Source: Pagrus major (taxonomy: Eukaryota > Chordata > Actinopteri > Spariformes > Sparidae). From it: DNA of 64,000 nucleotides. How positions within the stretch are numbered: position 1 is the first letter of the stretch; every line of letters starts with the position of its first letter. Location: contig NC_133230.1 of assembly GCF_040436345.1 (NCBI RefSeq), positions 20,408,197 through 20,472,196 on the forward strand, given 5' to 3'. The position numbers and the translations under genes were made by a program. Positions 39,704 through 53,564 of this stretch are shown here, one piece after another. The notes under the pieces are model-generated. The model was given only the letters and a program-made list of their open reading frames with translations. It was not told the origin of the DNA and searched no databases.

Positions 39704-42700
39704 ATGCCGTGGCCATTTTCGGAGTCCATCAAGAAGCGTGCCTGCAGGTACCTCCTGCATCGATACCTGGGCAACTTTCTGCAGGAGAAGCTGAGCTTGG
39801 ATCAGCTCAGTTTAGACCTCTATCAAGGCACTGGATCACTTGCACAAGTGCCATTGGATAAATGGGTATGTTTGTGTCTTTGTGTCTAGAAATACAGCAG
39901 ATTAATTAATTTGATTTGAACTGAATCTACATGAATGAGAAGAGCTACAGCATTATTTCTTGTTCCTCAGTCACTCAATGAGCTCCTAGAGACGGCAGAT
40001 GCCCCTTTTGAGGTAATCGCGGGGTTCATCCAGACAATTTCTCTAACCGTCCCATGGGCAGCACTCCTGCATGAAAACTGTGCACTAGAGGTCAAGGGGT
40101 TGGAGATGGTGCTCAGACCAAGACCAAGAATAGGTGAGGAGAGACTCTGTGATGTGCCACTACAACACCATCTGTGAAAAAGTGTTTACATGAATGTAAA
40201 AGTTGTTGTTACACGTGCAAAAGTTGATGAGTAAATTTACTGAAAAGTAAATGACTGTCACAACTGGCTGTTCTTCCAGCATCTGGCACTGAGCCCATGT
40301 ACTGGTCCAGTTTCATGACAAGCAGCATGCAGCTTGCCAAAGAATGTCTGAGCCAGAAACTCACCGACGATATGGGGGAGAGCTTTCAGCCTTTTGAGGG
40401 ATTAGAGAAGTTTGCAGAAACAATAGAAACAGGTACATTATGTCTGAACTGTTCAGCAACATTTTAAGAAGATTTACCAGCCAAATATTATGTAAAGTAA
40501 TTTCTTTTAATTTCCTATCTTTGCAGTTCTGAGAAGAGTAAAAGTGACATTTGTGGATACCGTTCTCAGAGTCGAACACATTCCAGAAAATTCTAAAACT
40601 GGGATTGCCCTTGAGATTCGAATCAACAAGTAAGTGTGGACAGTCAGTGGGATGACAGGCAATTTCCAAAATATTCTAAGAGGAGAAAGGGATGACAATA
40701 TACTATTGAATATTGAATATAGATGTCCCTTATATGAAGTACATGCATTGCGTTAAGATAATTTTGTTCCATGGATGTTTGCAGGATTGTTTACTGCGAT
40801 GAAACAGACGAGGAGACTTCAAATGTTAATGTGCATCAGCCAACAACATTTGCACATAAAAACCTGCAGATGGAAGGCATCAGCATATTTTGGGATGAGT
40901 TCTCAGATGTGTCCCGTGCTGGTTGTAAAACTTCCCCCACTCCAACGGTTGGTGTAGAGAGTCTTTAAAGAAAATGGCATAAAAGAATCGTAAGTTTAAG
41001 CCTTTTTTGAAAATACTTATCTCTTATTTTGCAGGAAACTGAGCCAAAGCTCTCCCCCAGCTGGAATCCAAAAATAATATGTGAGCCTCATCCCCAGTTC
41101 ACAGAGCCTGTATCCTCGACAACACCCTTTGAACCTGTGCAGGTTGGGAGCCTCGGAGGTAAAATAGAGTTGTCCCTCACTCTGAAAAACAACTTAGCAA
41201 TGCCTGGAGCAAAGGTAAACAAACCATTTCTTAATTATGAAAGATTCTCTGAAAAAACGGTCCTCACTATTATGAACTATTGGTAATAGGTATTAATAAG
41301 GGGTTTTGCATGTTTCCTTTCAGCTGGATGTTGTTGGACATATTGATACACTTCTTATTCTACTGTCCCCACGCCAAGTTCATCTTCTTCTGGACTTGTT
41401 TGGAGCTTTCTCTGGTGGAGGTGAGTACCCCTCTGTTGGTAGATCATAGGGAACATGAGCAATTCATTATTCGAAAAGAGTATTTCTTATTCTTTGTGTG
41501 AAGGTACACAGGAGTGGGCTAAGGATAGAAAGAGCCGACCCATACAGCAGGAGGATGAGTATCGCCTCCACATGGAACTGAACCGCTGTCTAAAAAAGGA
41601 TACCACTGTGCCAGGAACAGACCCTGATCTCTTTGAGAGCCAGACCACCAGAACTGTGTCTAGTCGAGGTTGGACTCAAACACCATTCTCTAACCACTGA
41701 CCTTTCTGAGACATCATGGTTGCATCTATCTAATGAAATTTGTTCTTTCTTTGTTCTTTCCTATTATTTTTTTAAACATATCCGTGGGTGGTGTAGATGA
41801 TGTGTTCTTCTCCATGGCAGACATGGACATGTCTCACAGCTTGTCATCCCTTCCTCCTCTGGGTGAACCACCCACGGTTGACTTGGATTTGTCACTTAAT
41901 AGCAACTACTCTGCCTCCCCAGGGGAGTCTCCCTCTGGAAATGCAACAGTAAGTCCTCCGTCTTTGACTTGAATCATCACGACACATTGAAATGTAATGA
42001 AGGTGAGCACAGTGTTCTGGTTACTGTACCCTTTTCTTTTCCCTTACTTGTAGACATGGACATATACATATGTTCAAACAGATACATGGACAACAGAAAA
42101 CAAAAAAGAAGACAAAACCAAACAAATTCACCTTCACATTTTACAATGCCGGAGTCCTTTTTATATGTAGCATATTATATTTGTTTAATAACTTAAAGGT
42201 CTTAAAGGAAGGAAGCACACAAAGGAAGGAAATTCTTGTTCATGTTTAGTGGAAAAAATAGATGGGAAATACTATTATTAGTCCACAGGATCACAATCGT
42301 AATCAATGTGTAAATTCATTGAGCTTGTAATTGAGTCAACTTTACCATGCTTTCTCCCAATGTATATCAATTATCTATTTTCACTATGGGTGTTTGAGTT
42401 TGTGTTGTATATCAGATCATATCTGTGTATCTGTGTTTGTAGGCTCTGTGGGATGATTACATGGATGTACCACGACAAAGAGAAAAGCAGACTAATGAAA
42501 CTCCCGTGCAGTCTCGGGATTCACAACTCCATCAAAAATTACTGAGACAGACTTGTAAGTATCACAATATATCAGTTTATTTCTTCATACGCAACTAGTC
42601 CCTTGTGGCCGTATGCTTAAGTAAAGAAAAGGAGTTTGTGGGTTGTCATTCCAAGCAAAGATTACATCAGCATATCTTCCTGATAAGAGCTTTATCTGTA

Positions 42701-45700
42701 GTTGAAGGTATGATAAACAGTGATATTGACTGGAGAAGTAGTTGGCTCTAGTAGACTTTACAAACACACAACCCTCATTTCACCAGAGTGAAAATTAAGT
42801 ATCTGTATGTTAATGTGCCGTTGTCGTATTTCAGCCCATCCATCCAAAACCCACGGTGATGAGTCACGGCCAGAGCTGGTGTTAAAGTTAACGTTGAGCA
42901 GCCTGGCTGTCTCAGTCCTCCACATCGACCCGCTGCCACCACCAGATGCTGCTCCCAGTCCCCTTGGCCCTCTTGCTGCACACTTCTTCAGCACGGTGGG
43001 TCCAGGCCATCTCGCCCCTGCTGCTTTCCTTCAGTCTCGGACAGTGTTTAACAAGGCCTGCCCCCATGACCATCTCAGGTGCACTTTTATTTATCACTAA
43101 TTCCTGTTAAAGCATATTGTGGCACAGAAATGTCATTGAAGTGTTGAATGTGTGTCTGATTTGGACATATATTTGCAGATTTGTGGCTCAGGGCCTGAAG
43201 ATAAAGTATGAGCACTTTCAGGGATCCAGCCTGCGGACTTTTAGCACTGACGTCTCCCTAAATCAGATGGAGTTTCTGGAGTGTCTGTTCCCCTCTGAGG
43301 CTGTCAGTGGAGGCTCCCAGAGAGGCATTCAGTACACTGAGGTTAGAGTTTCAAGCCTGAGCTAAGCACATTTTGCATTGCGCTGTGCTTTGGTTGGTTA
43401 AACACTGCATAGACATTCAGTACGCCTGAAAATTGCAGCTGGCATGACATTAGGAGTGTTTCTCACTAGTTTCTCTGTCACACCTCAGCTCCTGACATTT
43501 GACACCACAGCCAGTGCTGATGCGCCGCTTACCACCTGCCTTCACCTGCTTTACAAACAGGCCGAGCGCAGAGGCCCTCAGGTAACAGCATTTATCAGTC
43601 CAACATGAAACCACAGCACTAGCACTTAACACTCAAACACATTGTCCGGCTTCTGCTTAGTCAACCCTTCACTTCTCTGCACAGGGTGGCCAGGTTCGCC
43701 TCAGCACCATTCCCAGGAAAGCTGAGATACAGGTGGAGCTGGGCCCTGTGCACTGTGAGCTGGACATCAGCATCGTAGACCGTCTCAACTCATTGCTACA
43801 ACCTCAGAAGCTGGCTACCACAGAGCTGATGGCCTCCCACTTGTACACATCCTATAATAAACATGTCAGCTTGGTAAGAGCATCCCAGGAAATGTTAATT
43901 AAGATGAAAATATTTTTTATTTTTGCAATCAAATGTTTACAACAATTGTTAGTTTCAGGTGATTATACAATACTGAAAACAAGAATATTATATCTGATTT
44001 CTGCCCCTAAATCCTACACACTGGACCTGTTGGACTTGGTTTTAAAAAGGTAGAACCATTTCTACAACTTATATATAATGTAATTCTGTGTTTCTTTAAA
44101 CTCATTTCACAGCATAAAGCCTTTACAGAGGTTTTCCTTGATGACAGCCATACTCCCACCAACTGTCATGTGTCGCTGACTGTGAACGCCCCATTGCTGG
44201 GCCTTGCAGTCCGATTCCCCATCCCTGACCTGCGCTCAGATCAGGAGAGGGGCCCGTGGTTCAAGAAGTCTCTGCAGAAGGAAGTTCTCCACCTGGAGCT
44301 TGAGGACCTGGAAGTGAAAACAGAGTTCATGGGAGGCACCTCTCCTGACCAAACCAAAATGGAGCTCACCTTTAGGGAGCTTATTGGTATGTGATCTAAA
44401 GGGGAAGAAATCTAAACATCTCTTTGATGTTTGCTTGCTCTTTAACTGCTTTATTTTCTTTGCATAGGCAAGTTTCAGGAGGAGCCGGATCAACCAGCTG
44501 CCCGGTTCCTCAGAGTGTCCCACACCATGGATGGCGACATGACAACATCTGAAAGTGTAAAATTTGATTGGCCGAGGTAAGTTTATCTAACAAACCTCAA
44601 ACTGATCTGTCAGTTCAGGGAGAATCTCTCAGTGACATATAATCTGTCTGAGCAGGGTCGTGCTGAAGATGAACCCCACTGCAGTCCACTCAATCCTCGA
44701 GCGGGTGACGGCTGAAGATGACGAGGGGGCTGAGGACCATTCCCTTGAAGAGGAAGAGGAGGAAGGGGCTGCTCATTCACTGAAGGATGTGTGTGACTTT
44801 GGGAAGCCAGAGCCATCACCCTTTTCGTCACGAAGGGTTATGTATGAGAATGAAGAGGTAGGTCATGGCTGAAGGGCCACATTCAAAATGTTAATATGCA
44901 GCCAACTACTGTATATTTTATGAAACATTTTTGTGTTGAAGTGTAGCAGTTTTCTTTTAAATCACTAAGTAAATGCACTGGAGCCCAGATGTGTTGGCTT
45001 AGAAATTGTCCAGGTGTATAATAATAAATAATAATAATAATACATTTTATTTGTACAGCGCTTTTAAAAACTCTCAAAGACACTTTACAAGAATGGAATA
45101 CATACAAGAATACATAAAATCAAGTGCATGGTGCATAAACTCAAGTGCATAGTGCGATAGAGGAGAAATATGTAGTAAAAAGAACAGTGTATGAGGATAT
45201 GGATCTGTGTAGGCTTTTTGGGAGAACAGGTTGAGTACAGCAAACTGCTACAGGTGCAGATGAAAAGCGAGTTTGAAGAGGTGGGTTTTGAGGAATGACT
45301 TGAAGGTGGATGAGTCTGGGCAGTCACGGATGTGTTTGGGGAGGGAGTTCCAGAGGGAGATTTTTAATCTTATGATCTACCCAGTTTTGACAAGAGGCAG
45401 TAATAACATGTTATCAATGCACAGATATGCTTGACATTATGAAAACACTCACTCGACATCCACAAACCTTCAATTACACTATTAGAAATGTTGTAGCACA
45501 CATATTGTACTCATATTTGAAAGACATCCTTTTTCAATTTGCTTAATTGAAGAATTGTTGTTACACTTTTGGTCTAAAGCAGGTGGACTTCGTGCATGTG
45601 GATATATTTGCATTCAGAAGCGAGAGGGTATCCTCTGGATGATGTATTCAAATGTATGACAGATGCTTTGCGTACCTAACCTGTTGACAGAGCAGGTGGT

Positions 45701-48700
45701 GACAAGCCCATGTTTAGAAAATATTTTTTGATTGCAGATGGTCATCCCTGGTGACGTCGCAGAGATGACGGAGTTTCAGGAAAAAACCATGAACAACTCT
45801 CGCTTCATCCTTGAGTTGTGTTTCCCCAATGTGCAGTTAGTCCTCCCCAGCAAGGAATTTTATGAAAAACTACACAACAGGTATGGAATTTGTAATATGA
45901 CAATAAAATTACAGCAAAACAGCTCGGGGTGTCGCCATTCTCCAAATCCACAATTCAATTTGACTTTCAATTCTATTTTCGATTTAAACATTTTTCCTGC
46001 TCTGACTGCCTAATTTTAGACTACCGAGTCTTGGTTTGTAAAGATCAACAGATCACTGCAGAGCCCTCTAAGTCCCTAAAGGTCACTTTCAGTAAACTGT
46101 AATTTACAGTTTCTTAACAAAGTTCATTTCTCATAAAAATGAACTTCATTAAAAAATGAGTTATGCAGTAGGCCAGGAAAGCAATAAACATTTACATTGT
46201 ACATTTACATTTATGTATAAATATGTTTTGTAATTAGCTGAAACCAAAATTAAGTGCTGTGGGCAAGACTCCTTTAACAAGATACCTATCAAGATACTAA
46301 CCCCTACCTGTCCTGTAAGAACAAATATATATTCTCAATATTTCAGGATAAACAATGACCTGCTGCTGTGGGAGCCTACTGCTCCATCTCCAGTGGAGAC
46401 AGTAGAAAGCATGCCATATGGAGTTGGACTCTCTGTCGCCAGTCAGTTGATCAACACTTACTCCAAGGACAGTTTCAGTCAGTTCCGCTCTACTGGTCCG
46501 GAAGGTGAGATGACAAAAAACACTTGCCATTAATTTGGGTCAGACTCTTCTTATTGTAGTAATAAGAATGTCTAATGTGAAGTCATGGTTCACTTTATAG
46601 ACACTTTGCGTTTTGCTTTCAGATGAGACCAGTGGGTCAGAAGAGGAGACCATGCATTATTACTCTCCTGCCTCTGAGCTGGGCCACAGGTCTCGCAAGA
46701 AGAAAAAGCCCAAAGCGCAGAGCAAGACCTCCCAGAGCCTGTTTTCTGTCATCATCAGTGTCAATCATGGTCTGGTGGCTCTTCAAACTAATGCTAAGGT
46801 AAACTCACACCCTTTTTGATATCACTTACAGTTTTATCCTAATTTATATAAAATATGTTTGATGGAAATTGGGATTAAGTTTCCATCTTTTTTTTCCCAG
46901 AAGGAGGATAAAACTGTGCTGAAAAACAAACACGGCGAGTTCTGGCTGGAGGTGAAAAATGCTGTGCTGTTCAGTGTGACACAGTACGAAGGCTATAAAG
47001 ACCAACACTACATCTGCTTCCACACTAGTAGTATTTGCATGTATCATCAAGGTAAACCAGCTACAACTATTCACTATGTGATATTTGGTGATATGGGACC
47101 TACTATACTCTGTCTATGCACTTTTCTAATGTCATTCATGTACTTCTCTTTCACTAATGTCTCACTCTGTTAATCTGCTCAGGGCTTGTGGATGGAGGCC
47201 CCTCTGTATCAGACATCAAGTTGCCATGCAGGACACATCCCCACTGGTTAGAACAAACTATCTACCAATCAGAGACACCTCCTGAGAGATCCTCAACACC
47301 CTCGGAGGGAATTGGTCTGGAGGCCCGCAGCATGGTGTCTGTCGCTGTCAAAATCTCATCACAGAATGCAGAACGCAATGTCAAGGTAACCAAGGCCACG
47401 CTGACTTTGCATAGATTCTGTCTGTTGAATAGCTGACACCCCCTAGAATGAAACGGTGTGTATTCGCTACCCCAGAGTCACTGTTGCATTTAATTGTTTG
47501 GTGGATCATTTGTCTGCCAGCATTGCCAGTGGACACCAGCAATTCAGAAAAGTGTTCTCTATAATATACTTTCGATATATTTGCCAATAAATAAAGCAAT
47601 ATTAACTTACCAGATATTTTAGTTTGTTTTGATGTTCACTCACTCATACAGTGTATGAGAGATGCTCAAGTGAAGGAATTCCAGTACCACATTAATCCTC
47701 TTGCTCCTTTATCCCTCATGAATGTTCCTTTGTTATAAACTCTTCTTAAGTTTTAATTAACAGTGACTCTTATCAAGTTCAGTGTCTAGCGGGGTGCTTC
47801 ACAGAGCTTCAGCCTTCAAAGCTTGAGCCCTGCTATTTGTTTGAAATATGTTGACTAAGACAGTCATGGCAAATTGTCAGCCTTAAAAGACACTTTCATG
47901 ACTACATTTGCCCTGTAGATGGGGCTACTGTCAAAGTAAAGTTACTTTTCTTTATCTACTTCAACCAAAACTTTGACCGGGCCATGTAAGTGCATGGTAA
48001 ATGCCTTTGTTTTCTAAGTGGGGGCCCTTTGTGTACTGCCACTATAGTCAAATAATGGGCAGTTGAGTCAACATTTCTTGCTGGGAAACACCAGGCATGA
48101 TTATATGTTGATTATTGAATTATTCCTGGAACCACACCTGTGCAGTAGCATATGTTTCAGCACAGATTTAAAGACATAATATGTAATATTTCTCAATTAA
48201 AATGTAAAAAAAATCCCAAAAAAACCTGGTCTTTTGTACTTACATTCCTGAACATTCCCATTTCCGCCTAAGTCATGTAGATTTTCATCAGCAATGGTGG
48301 TTGTTTAACAATGAAGACAGCAACTCCCATGATCTCATGCTATTGATGTCTTTTGTTTTGATTAAGAGACCCCTAGCTGCAGAAATTACATACTGTGTAT
48401 ATATCATAATGCTTTATTCAAGTCTTTCTCGTATTTGGCAGAACCAGTGTTTAAAGCATATCAGTCAGCTCACTTTTTGTTTTCTGCTCACTGTGGTCAT
48501 GTGTGCTTTTCTTTTGCAGGAATTTCTGGTTGCTGTTGGAGTGAGAGGAGCCACGCTTCAGCACAGAGTGGTCCCGCCCAGCCTGGGCTGGTATGACCAG
48601 GTAGGCCAAGATTGAGCTACCACTTCACTAACATTTACAAAACCTATTTTTCCTTCAAATGGTCAGAGAGCATTTGAGGGAAATAAAATTGATTAAAATC

Positions 48701-51700
48701 ACACATTTGTAATCTTCTGTGCAACAGATTGTTGACTTTTTGAATGTTTCCGATGAGCCTGTGTTGGGTTACGCCCCTCCTACTTCTGTCACCACCCTAC
48801 ATTTACACCTGTGGAGCTGCTCTCTAGACTACAGGTAAGCAGACATCATAACTCTTCCTAAATGGTTTCTTGTTGTCTGTGTGTGTATTGTCATGAGGCT
48901 TTTTTTTTCTCTTGGCAGACCCCTTTACCTGCCACTCCGATCACTGCTGGTCGTCGAGACTTTCAGCATCTCCAGCAGTGTCTCCTTAGACCACTCTTCC
49001 TCAACACTCAGGTATAGAAAGCCTACTAGTTCTGTCTCTTACGCAAAATGACGTGATTGCACTGAAGTTATAGAAAAAGTTGTCCTTGCTGAGTATAATG
49101 TGTTGTGCACAGGATCATTTTGGACGAAGCGGCTCTGTTCCTCTCAGACAAGAGTAACGCTGTCTCTGTCAATCTAGCACGTGGTAAGTTGACTTCAGTG
49201 ATGATTTCGTAGAAACAGATTGAAAGGGTTAAATGCAGCTTTGATTTATGTTTGCTTTTGGTTTTTTCGTCAGACTATGTCCAAGTGGTAGACATGGGAA
49301 CATTGGAGCTTCGGATTACAGCTGTCAAACCTGGAGTGGATGGAAAGTTGGTAAGAGTTGTCTGACTAAATAACATTAATGTTTGAAACTTTCTTTCATG
49401 GAAATAAGGTTGGAAATTTTGTACATCATCTTATCGTCTCTCGGTTGACAGTCGGAGCCCAGATTTGAGCTGCGTTGTTCCAGCGATGTCATTCACATCA
49501 GAACATGTTCCGACTCCTGTGCCGCCCTCATGAACCTCATCCAGTATGTAGCCAGCTATGGAGACTTACTGCCCCCTGCAGAACCAGAGGCCAAGCACAG
49601 CAGCACCACACAAAGAACCAAGGTCAGCTGTGCAACAGCATATGCCAAAGTTACAAACTTGCAATAGGGTCATATGCACTCAGCTTGAATGTGTTTTTTG
49701 ACAGGTGGAGTTTCCTAGCCGGCCCACATCTCAGACCTTGTTGCTCGCTGAGACTGAGCAGCAGATGTTGCAGGACCTGATGAGTGAAGCGATGGAGGAG
49801 ACTGACGGGCAGCACCCAGCAGGGCCACAGCAGAATGGTGAAGACTTTGTTCAGTAAAGATTAAAGTTTTAGCTCCATGAACTTTATTTAACTAGATTTT
49901 ATACTTTTACAAACATCTATAGGTGCACATGAGGAGCAGAATCAAGACCATGACCCGCCTCGCTCAGACCTATTCTTGTTCCCGGATGAGAGCGGAAATT
50001 TTAACCAAGATTCAAGCCCAACTTACCCCATGCTTCACTCTCCACTTATCACTCCTGTCCCTAACCTGGCCCAAGAGACGGACGACTTTTGTATCCTGGA
50101 GACACCAGGGTCCCGGGCAGAGGTCAGGATATATTTACACACTGTTATGGCTACATAACAAAGAGACTGAAAATCTATTTTGTGCTCACTGGTAAGCATT
50201 ATGTGTTTCAGGATCTTGATCAGGAGCCAGTGGTAAAGCAGCTTACTTTAGACCCTGTGGAAATCAAAGACGATTACTTCAGTCAGCCCCTGGAAGGGAG
50301 TGATTCCAGCCGTGGAGCCATGAACTTTCCCATCCCAGAGGTGCGCTACCTCATCAAGGAGATCTCCGTTATCTGGCACCTCTATGGTGGGAAAGACTTT
50401 GGGAGCGCAATTTTCACCGCATCTCCTGCTAGAAGCCGAGGGTGAGACATTCACTATGTAACTGTGCACACACTGTTTAAATTGTGCTCAAAGGGAAACA
50501 GGCTTGTTTAATTTTTTTGTCATTTTCTCCACCTTGCAGGTCTACACCTCATAGCTCCCCCTCTCAAACTCCGGTCAGACAGGCCAAGGCTTCAGGACGG
50601 GCAGGAGGTGGAAGAGGAAGGAACCCTGATGTGCTGATGGAGATACAGCTCAGCAAGGTAAACTTCCTCTTTACCTGGAATGAATTTTTATTATTTAACC
50701 CTCACATAGATCACATAAATACCTTGGGTCGTTTCCTTTTACCGTTTTCCTAGGTGAGGTTTCAGCATGAGGTGTACCCACAGTCCCCGCTGGCTTCTGG
50801 GCCAGCGATGGATCAGCCAGTCTCCCGGCAGGTGTTCATCGTGCAGGACTTGGAGATTCGTGACAGACTGGCTACCTCACAGATGAACAAGTTCCTCTAC
50901 TTGTATTCTAGCAAGGAAATGCCCCGAAAAGCCCATTCTAACATGGTGAGGAAGGCAACACACTCATATTAACCCAGTCAAGTCTTGGCCTGCTATAATT
51001 CCTTCTGTGCTTTTGGTCTTAGCTGACAGTTAAGGCGCTGCACATGTGTCCTGAGTCAGGCCAGACTCCACAGGAGTGCTGTTTGCGTGTTTCTCTGATG
51101 CCTCTTCGCCTCAATATTGATCAGGTAAAAGATATATAGAATTTTTCCACTGTATCAAAGATATCTCATATGTCTTCAGTAACATGTCTTAAATGACAGA
51201 CTTGTTTTTTGTTTGTTTGAAGGATGCACTGTTCTTCTTGAAGGACTTCTTTGCCAGTCTTGCAACTGAAGTCGAGTTTTTCTCACCGCCTGCTCAAGAA
51301 GGTAAAGCTCAATATTCAGACCCAGGGCGTTGGTATTTGACGGCCAGGGAGTAAGACTCAATAATCAACTATCTTGATCCAGAATTGCTTACTGCTCTTT
51401 TAACATCAGCCTCACTTTTAAATGCTGATTCTTGACAATGTTTTGTTCTGCAGCTGTCTGTGTTTCAACAAAAAAAGCTGCTGCCCCAGAGATCTCCTGC
51501 AGCTTCTCCAAGCATGCCGGTAGTAGCCAAGATCCAGCCCCAATCATCTCAGTACCTGCTCAGAGACGTTTGAGCCACAATGGCTTCTCCACATCTGGCA
51601 GGGAAGAGTTGATTGATTTTGAAGCCTCTGCCCCTTCCTTCACAGACCAGCCCATCTTCTTTAGGTCAGTGTTCAATAACTAAAGAAGGAAACCATATAA

Positions 51701-53564
51701 TAATTGAATAAATAATTTAATTGCTTGTCTGTGTTGGGTAATGTTTTCTTCTCTTAACAGGGAGTTTCGATTTACCTCTGAGGTTCCCATTCGCCTGGAT
51801 TACCATGGGAAGCATGTTTCAATGGAGCAAGTAAGTCTTCTAAGGGGGCTATGTATTAAAATCACACTTAATTTATCTGTGCATTATGAATGATTTCATG
51901 ACTGCTGTATTTCAGGGAACATTTGCAGGCATCATCATCGGGTTGACGCAGCTTAATTGTTCCGAACTGAAACTGAGGCGTTTGTGCTATAGACAAGGGT
52001 ATGTTTACCATCGTAATATATCAGATATTATATCACACTGTGTTGTTTATTGTTAGGTATCTTGGATTTAGCCAGTAATGGAGCAAATTTCATTGACACA
52101 ACACAATTCTTGTTCATCAAGTGTGTGATTGACTAATCACAGAGAACTAATAACTTTTCCCAGGAAGCTAATACTCTGTATTTTAGATTGTTAGGTGTGG
52201 ATAAGCTGTTTTCCTATGCAATAAATGAGTGGCTGAATGACATAAAGAAGAACCAGCTTCCAGGACTTCTGGGTGGTGTAGGACCCATTCACTCTCTGGT
52301 ACAACTAGGTGAGTACAACACATGTTCATAACAGGCGTTGTGATATTATTAAATTAAGTTGTGTTTCACAACTTGCTTTAATAGTAATAGTAATAACAAC
52401 AACAACAACCATAACAATAAACTTTACCTTTCATACAAGAAATGCAGATACAAGTGCTTTACAACAAAGAAATTACATGCCCTAAATGCTTCCCATTAAA
52501 AAAGAAAAATGAGTTAGTGATAGTGAGACTAAGACGAAGATGCATAAAAACAGGGATGGAACGCCATAATTAGTATTAATAGTAAAATGATAAAAGATGG
52601 AGAATACAACCCATGTTAAAGATAGTATACATAAAATGCATAGAATCACCTAAAATATAACATTTTAAAAGTGCAGCAGGCATGGACACAAGGCGTAGAC
52701 TAGTTTCAAGATTAAATAGTGTACGTTCAGGTTTAATCTGTGTTTTGAAGCTATGCTAAGTTTTATTTCATGATTGCATTAATAAACTGCTGTGAAAGTA
52801 ATTTACAGTGTGTGAGCTTACTGATTCAGGCTTGTCTGTCATGAATGTCCAGTTCAAGGATTCAGGGACTTGGTCTGGCTCCCGATTGAGCAGTACAGGA
52901 AAGATGGTCGAATAGTCCGCGGGTTTCAGCGCGGCACTGCCTCATTTGGAACTTCTACTGCTATGGCTGCTCTGGAGCTCACCAACAGGATGGTGCGGAC
53001 CATCCAGGTAAACTTTACACTGTTAGCAAAAAAAGTCTGTATTCACTACTAATGACATCATGAGGCGTCAGACAATGTATTGTGTGTGTCATCTTTAGGC
53101 AGCAGCTGAGACGGCTTATGACATGGTGTCTCCTGTGCCCGATGAGAGAGACACAAAGAGGATAAAACGGTTTACCGGTTACGGACTGGCTCATCAGCCC
53201 GTTGACCTGAGGGAAGGTGTAGCCAAAGCCTACACTGTGGTAAAAGAGGTAAAAAAAATATTTAGAATATTAACACTTGAATGACATTAATGGAAAGAGG
53301 CTGTTTTCACAAGGATTTTATTTCCATCTACAGGGGATCACAGACACGGCTTTGACCATCTATGACACAGCCACTCGGGAGCACGAGCAGCGTGGGATGA
53401 CGGGTGCAGTGGGTGGAGTTCTCCGCCAGCTCCCTCCTGCAGTGGTCAAGCCACTCATTATGGCCACTGAAGCCACCTCCAACGTCTTGGGTGGGATGAG
53501 GAACCAGATTCACCCTGATGCGCGCCAGGAGGAGTCTCAGAAATGGAGGCAGGGCGAGGAGTAA
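39704..53564 (+). CDS. atg2b: Autophagy-related protein 2 homolog B
   Basis: Bridge-like lipid-transfer protein that moves phospholipids from the ER to the growing phagophore with WIPI proteins and ATG9; also acts at lipid droplets. Forty-two coding exons: 39704-39865, 39971-40133, 40280-40432, 40527-40629, 40785-40947, 41035-41214, 41324-41420, 41504-41668, 41797-41948, 42443-42554, 42835-43078, 43179-43341, 43489-43581, 43685-43873, 44113-44386, 44468-44576, 44656-44857, 45738-45880, 46347-46504, 46623-46798, 46901-47051, 47183-47385, 48520-48600, 48728-48834, 48919-49011, 49113-49183, 49274-49350, 49452-49622, 49705-49837, 49923-50122, 50212-50441, 50540-50657, 50754-50945, 51023-51124, 51223-51301, 51454-51664, 51761-51830, 51916-51998, 52187-52308, 52853-53007, 53099-53248, 53334-53564. 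Total 6231 nt, 2076 aa (human 2078), all phases consistent. The chorein-type N-terminus begins MPWPFSESIKKRACRYLL. The LC3/GABARAP-interacting motif FCIL falls at residues 1485-1488. The C-terminal domain ends in ATEATSNVLGGMRNQI. ATG2B rather than ATG2A by overall wording. Confidence 0.97.
44858..45737 (+). other. ATG2B intron carrying a LINE 3' end
   Basis: Apart from the antisense LINE fragment at 45003-45365 nothing else is recognisable in this 880-base intron. Confidence 0.5.
45003..45365 (-). mobile_element. 5'-truncated LINE (L2-like) 3' end, antisense to ATG2B
   Basis: Read on the minus strand, 45360-45250 encodes WNSLPKHIRDCPDSSTFKSF followed by LKTHLFKLAF, the typical C-terminus of L2/Rex-type reverse transcriptases, then about 200 bp of 3' UTR ending in the tail gctgtacaaataaaatg and an (ATT)n run at 45015-45042. 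Only this 3' end is present, as usual for truncated LINE insertions. The clade assignment is by general resemblance. Confidence 0.65.
45881..46346 (+). other. ATG2B intron
   Basis: AT-rich, no recognisable element. Confidence 0.4.
47386..48519 (+). other. ATG2B intron (1.1 kb)
   Basis: Holds the dispersed repeat copy at 48167-48400 (separate entry). The rest shows no exon or element. Confidence 0.5.
48167..48400. mobile_element. Dispersed repeat, copy 2 (ATG2B intron)
   Basis: Same ordered blocks as 22474-22799: tttaaagacataatatgtaa, aatggtggttgtttaacaat, ctcccatgatctcatgct, gattaagagacccctagc, tgcagaaattacatactgtg. The two ends are roughly inverted (taatatgtaatattt versus agaaattacatactg). 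MITE-like, non-coding. Confidence 0.6.
52309..52852 (+). other. ATG2B intron with possible decayed retroposon
   Basis: 52383-52500 has a tri-nucleotide AAC run followed by tttcatacaagaaatgcag and aagtgctttacaac, wording typical of a fish retroposon 3' region. Family not assignable. No exon. Confidence 0.4.
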
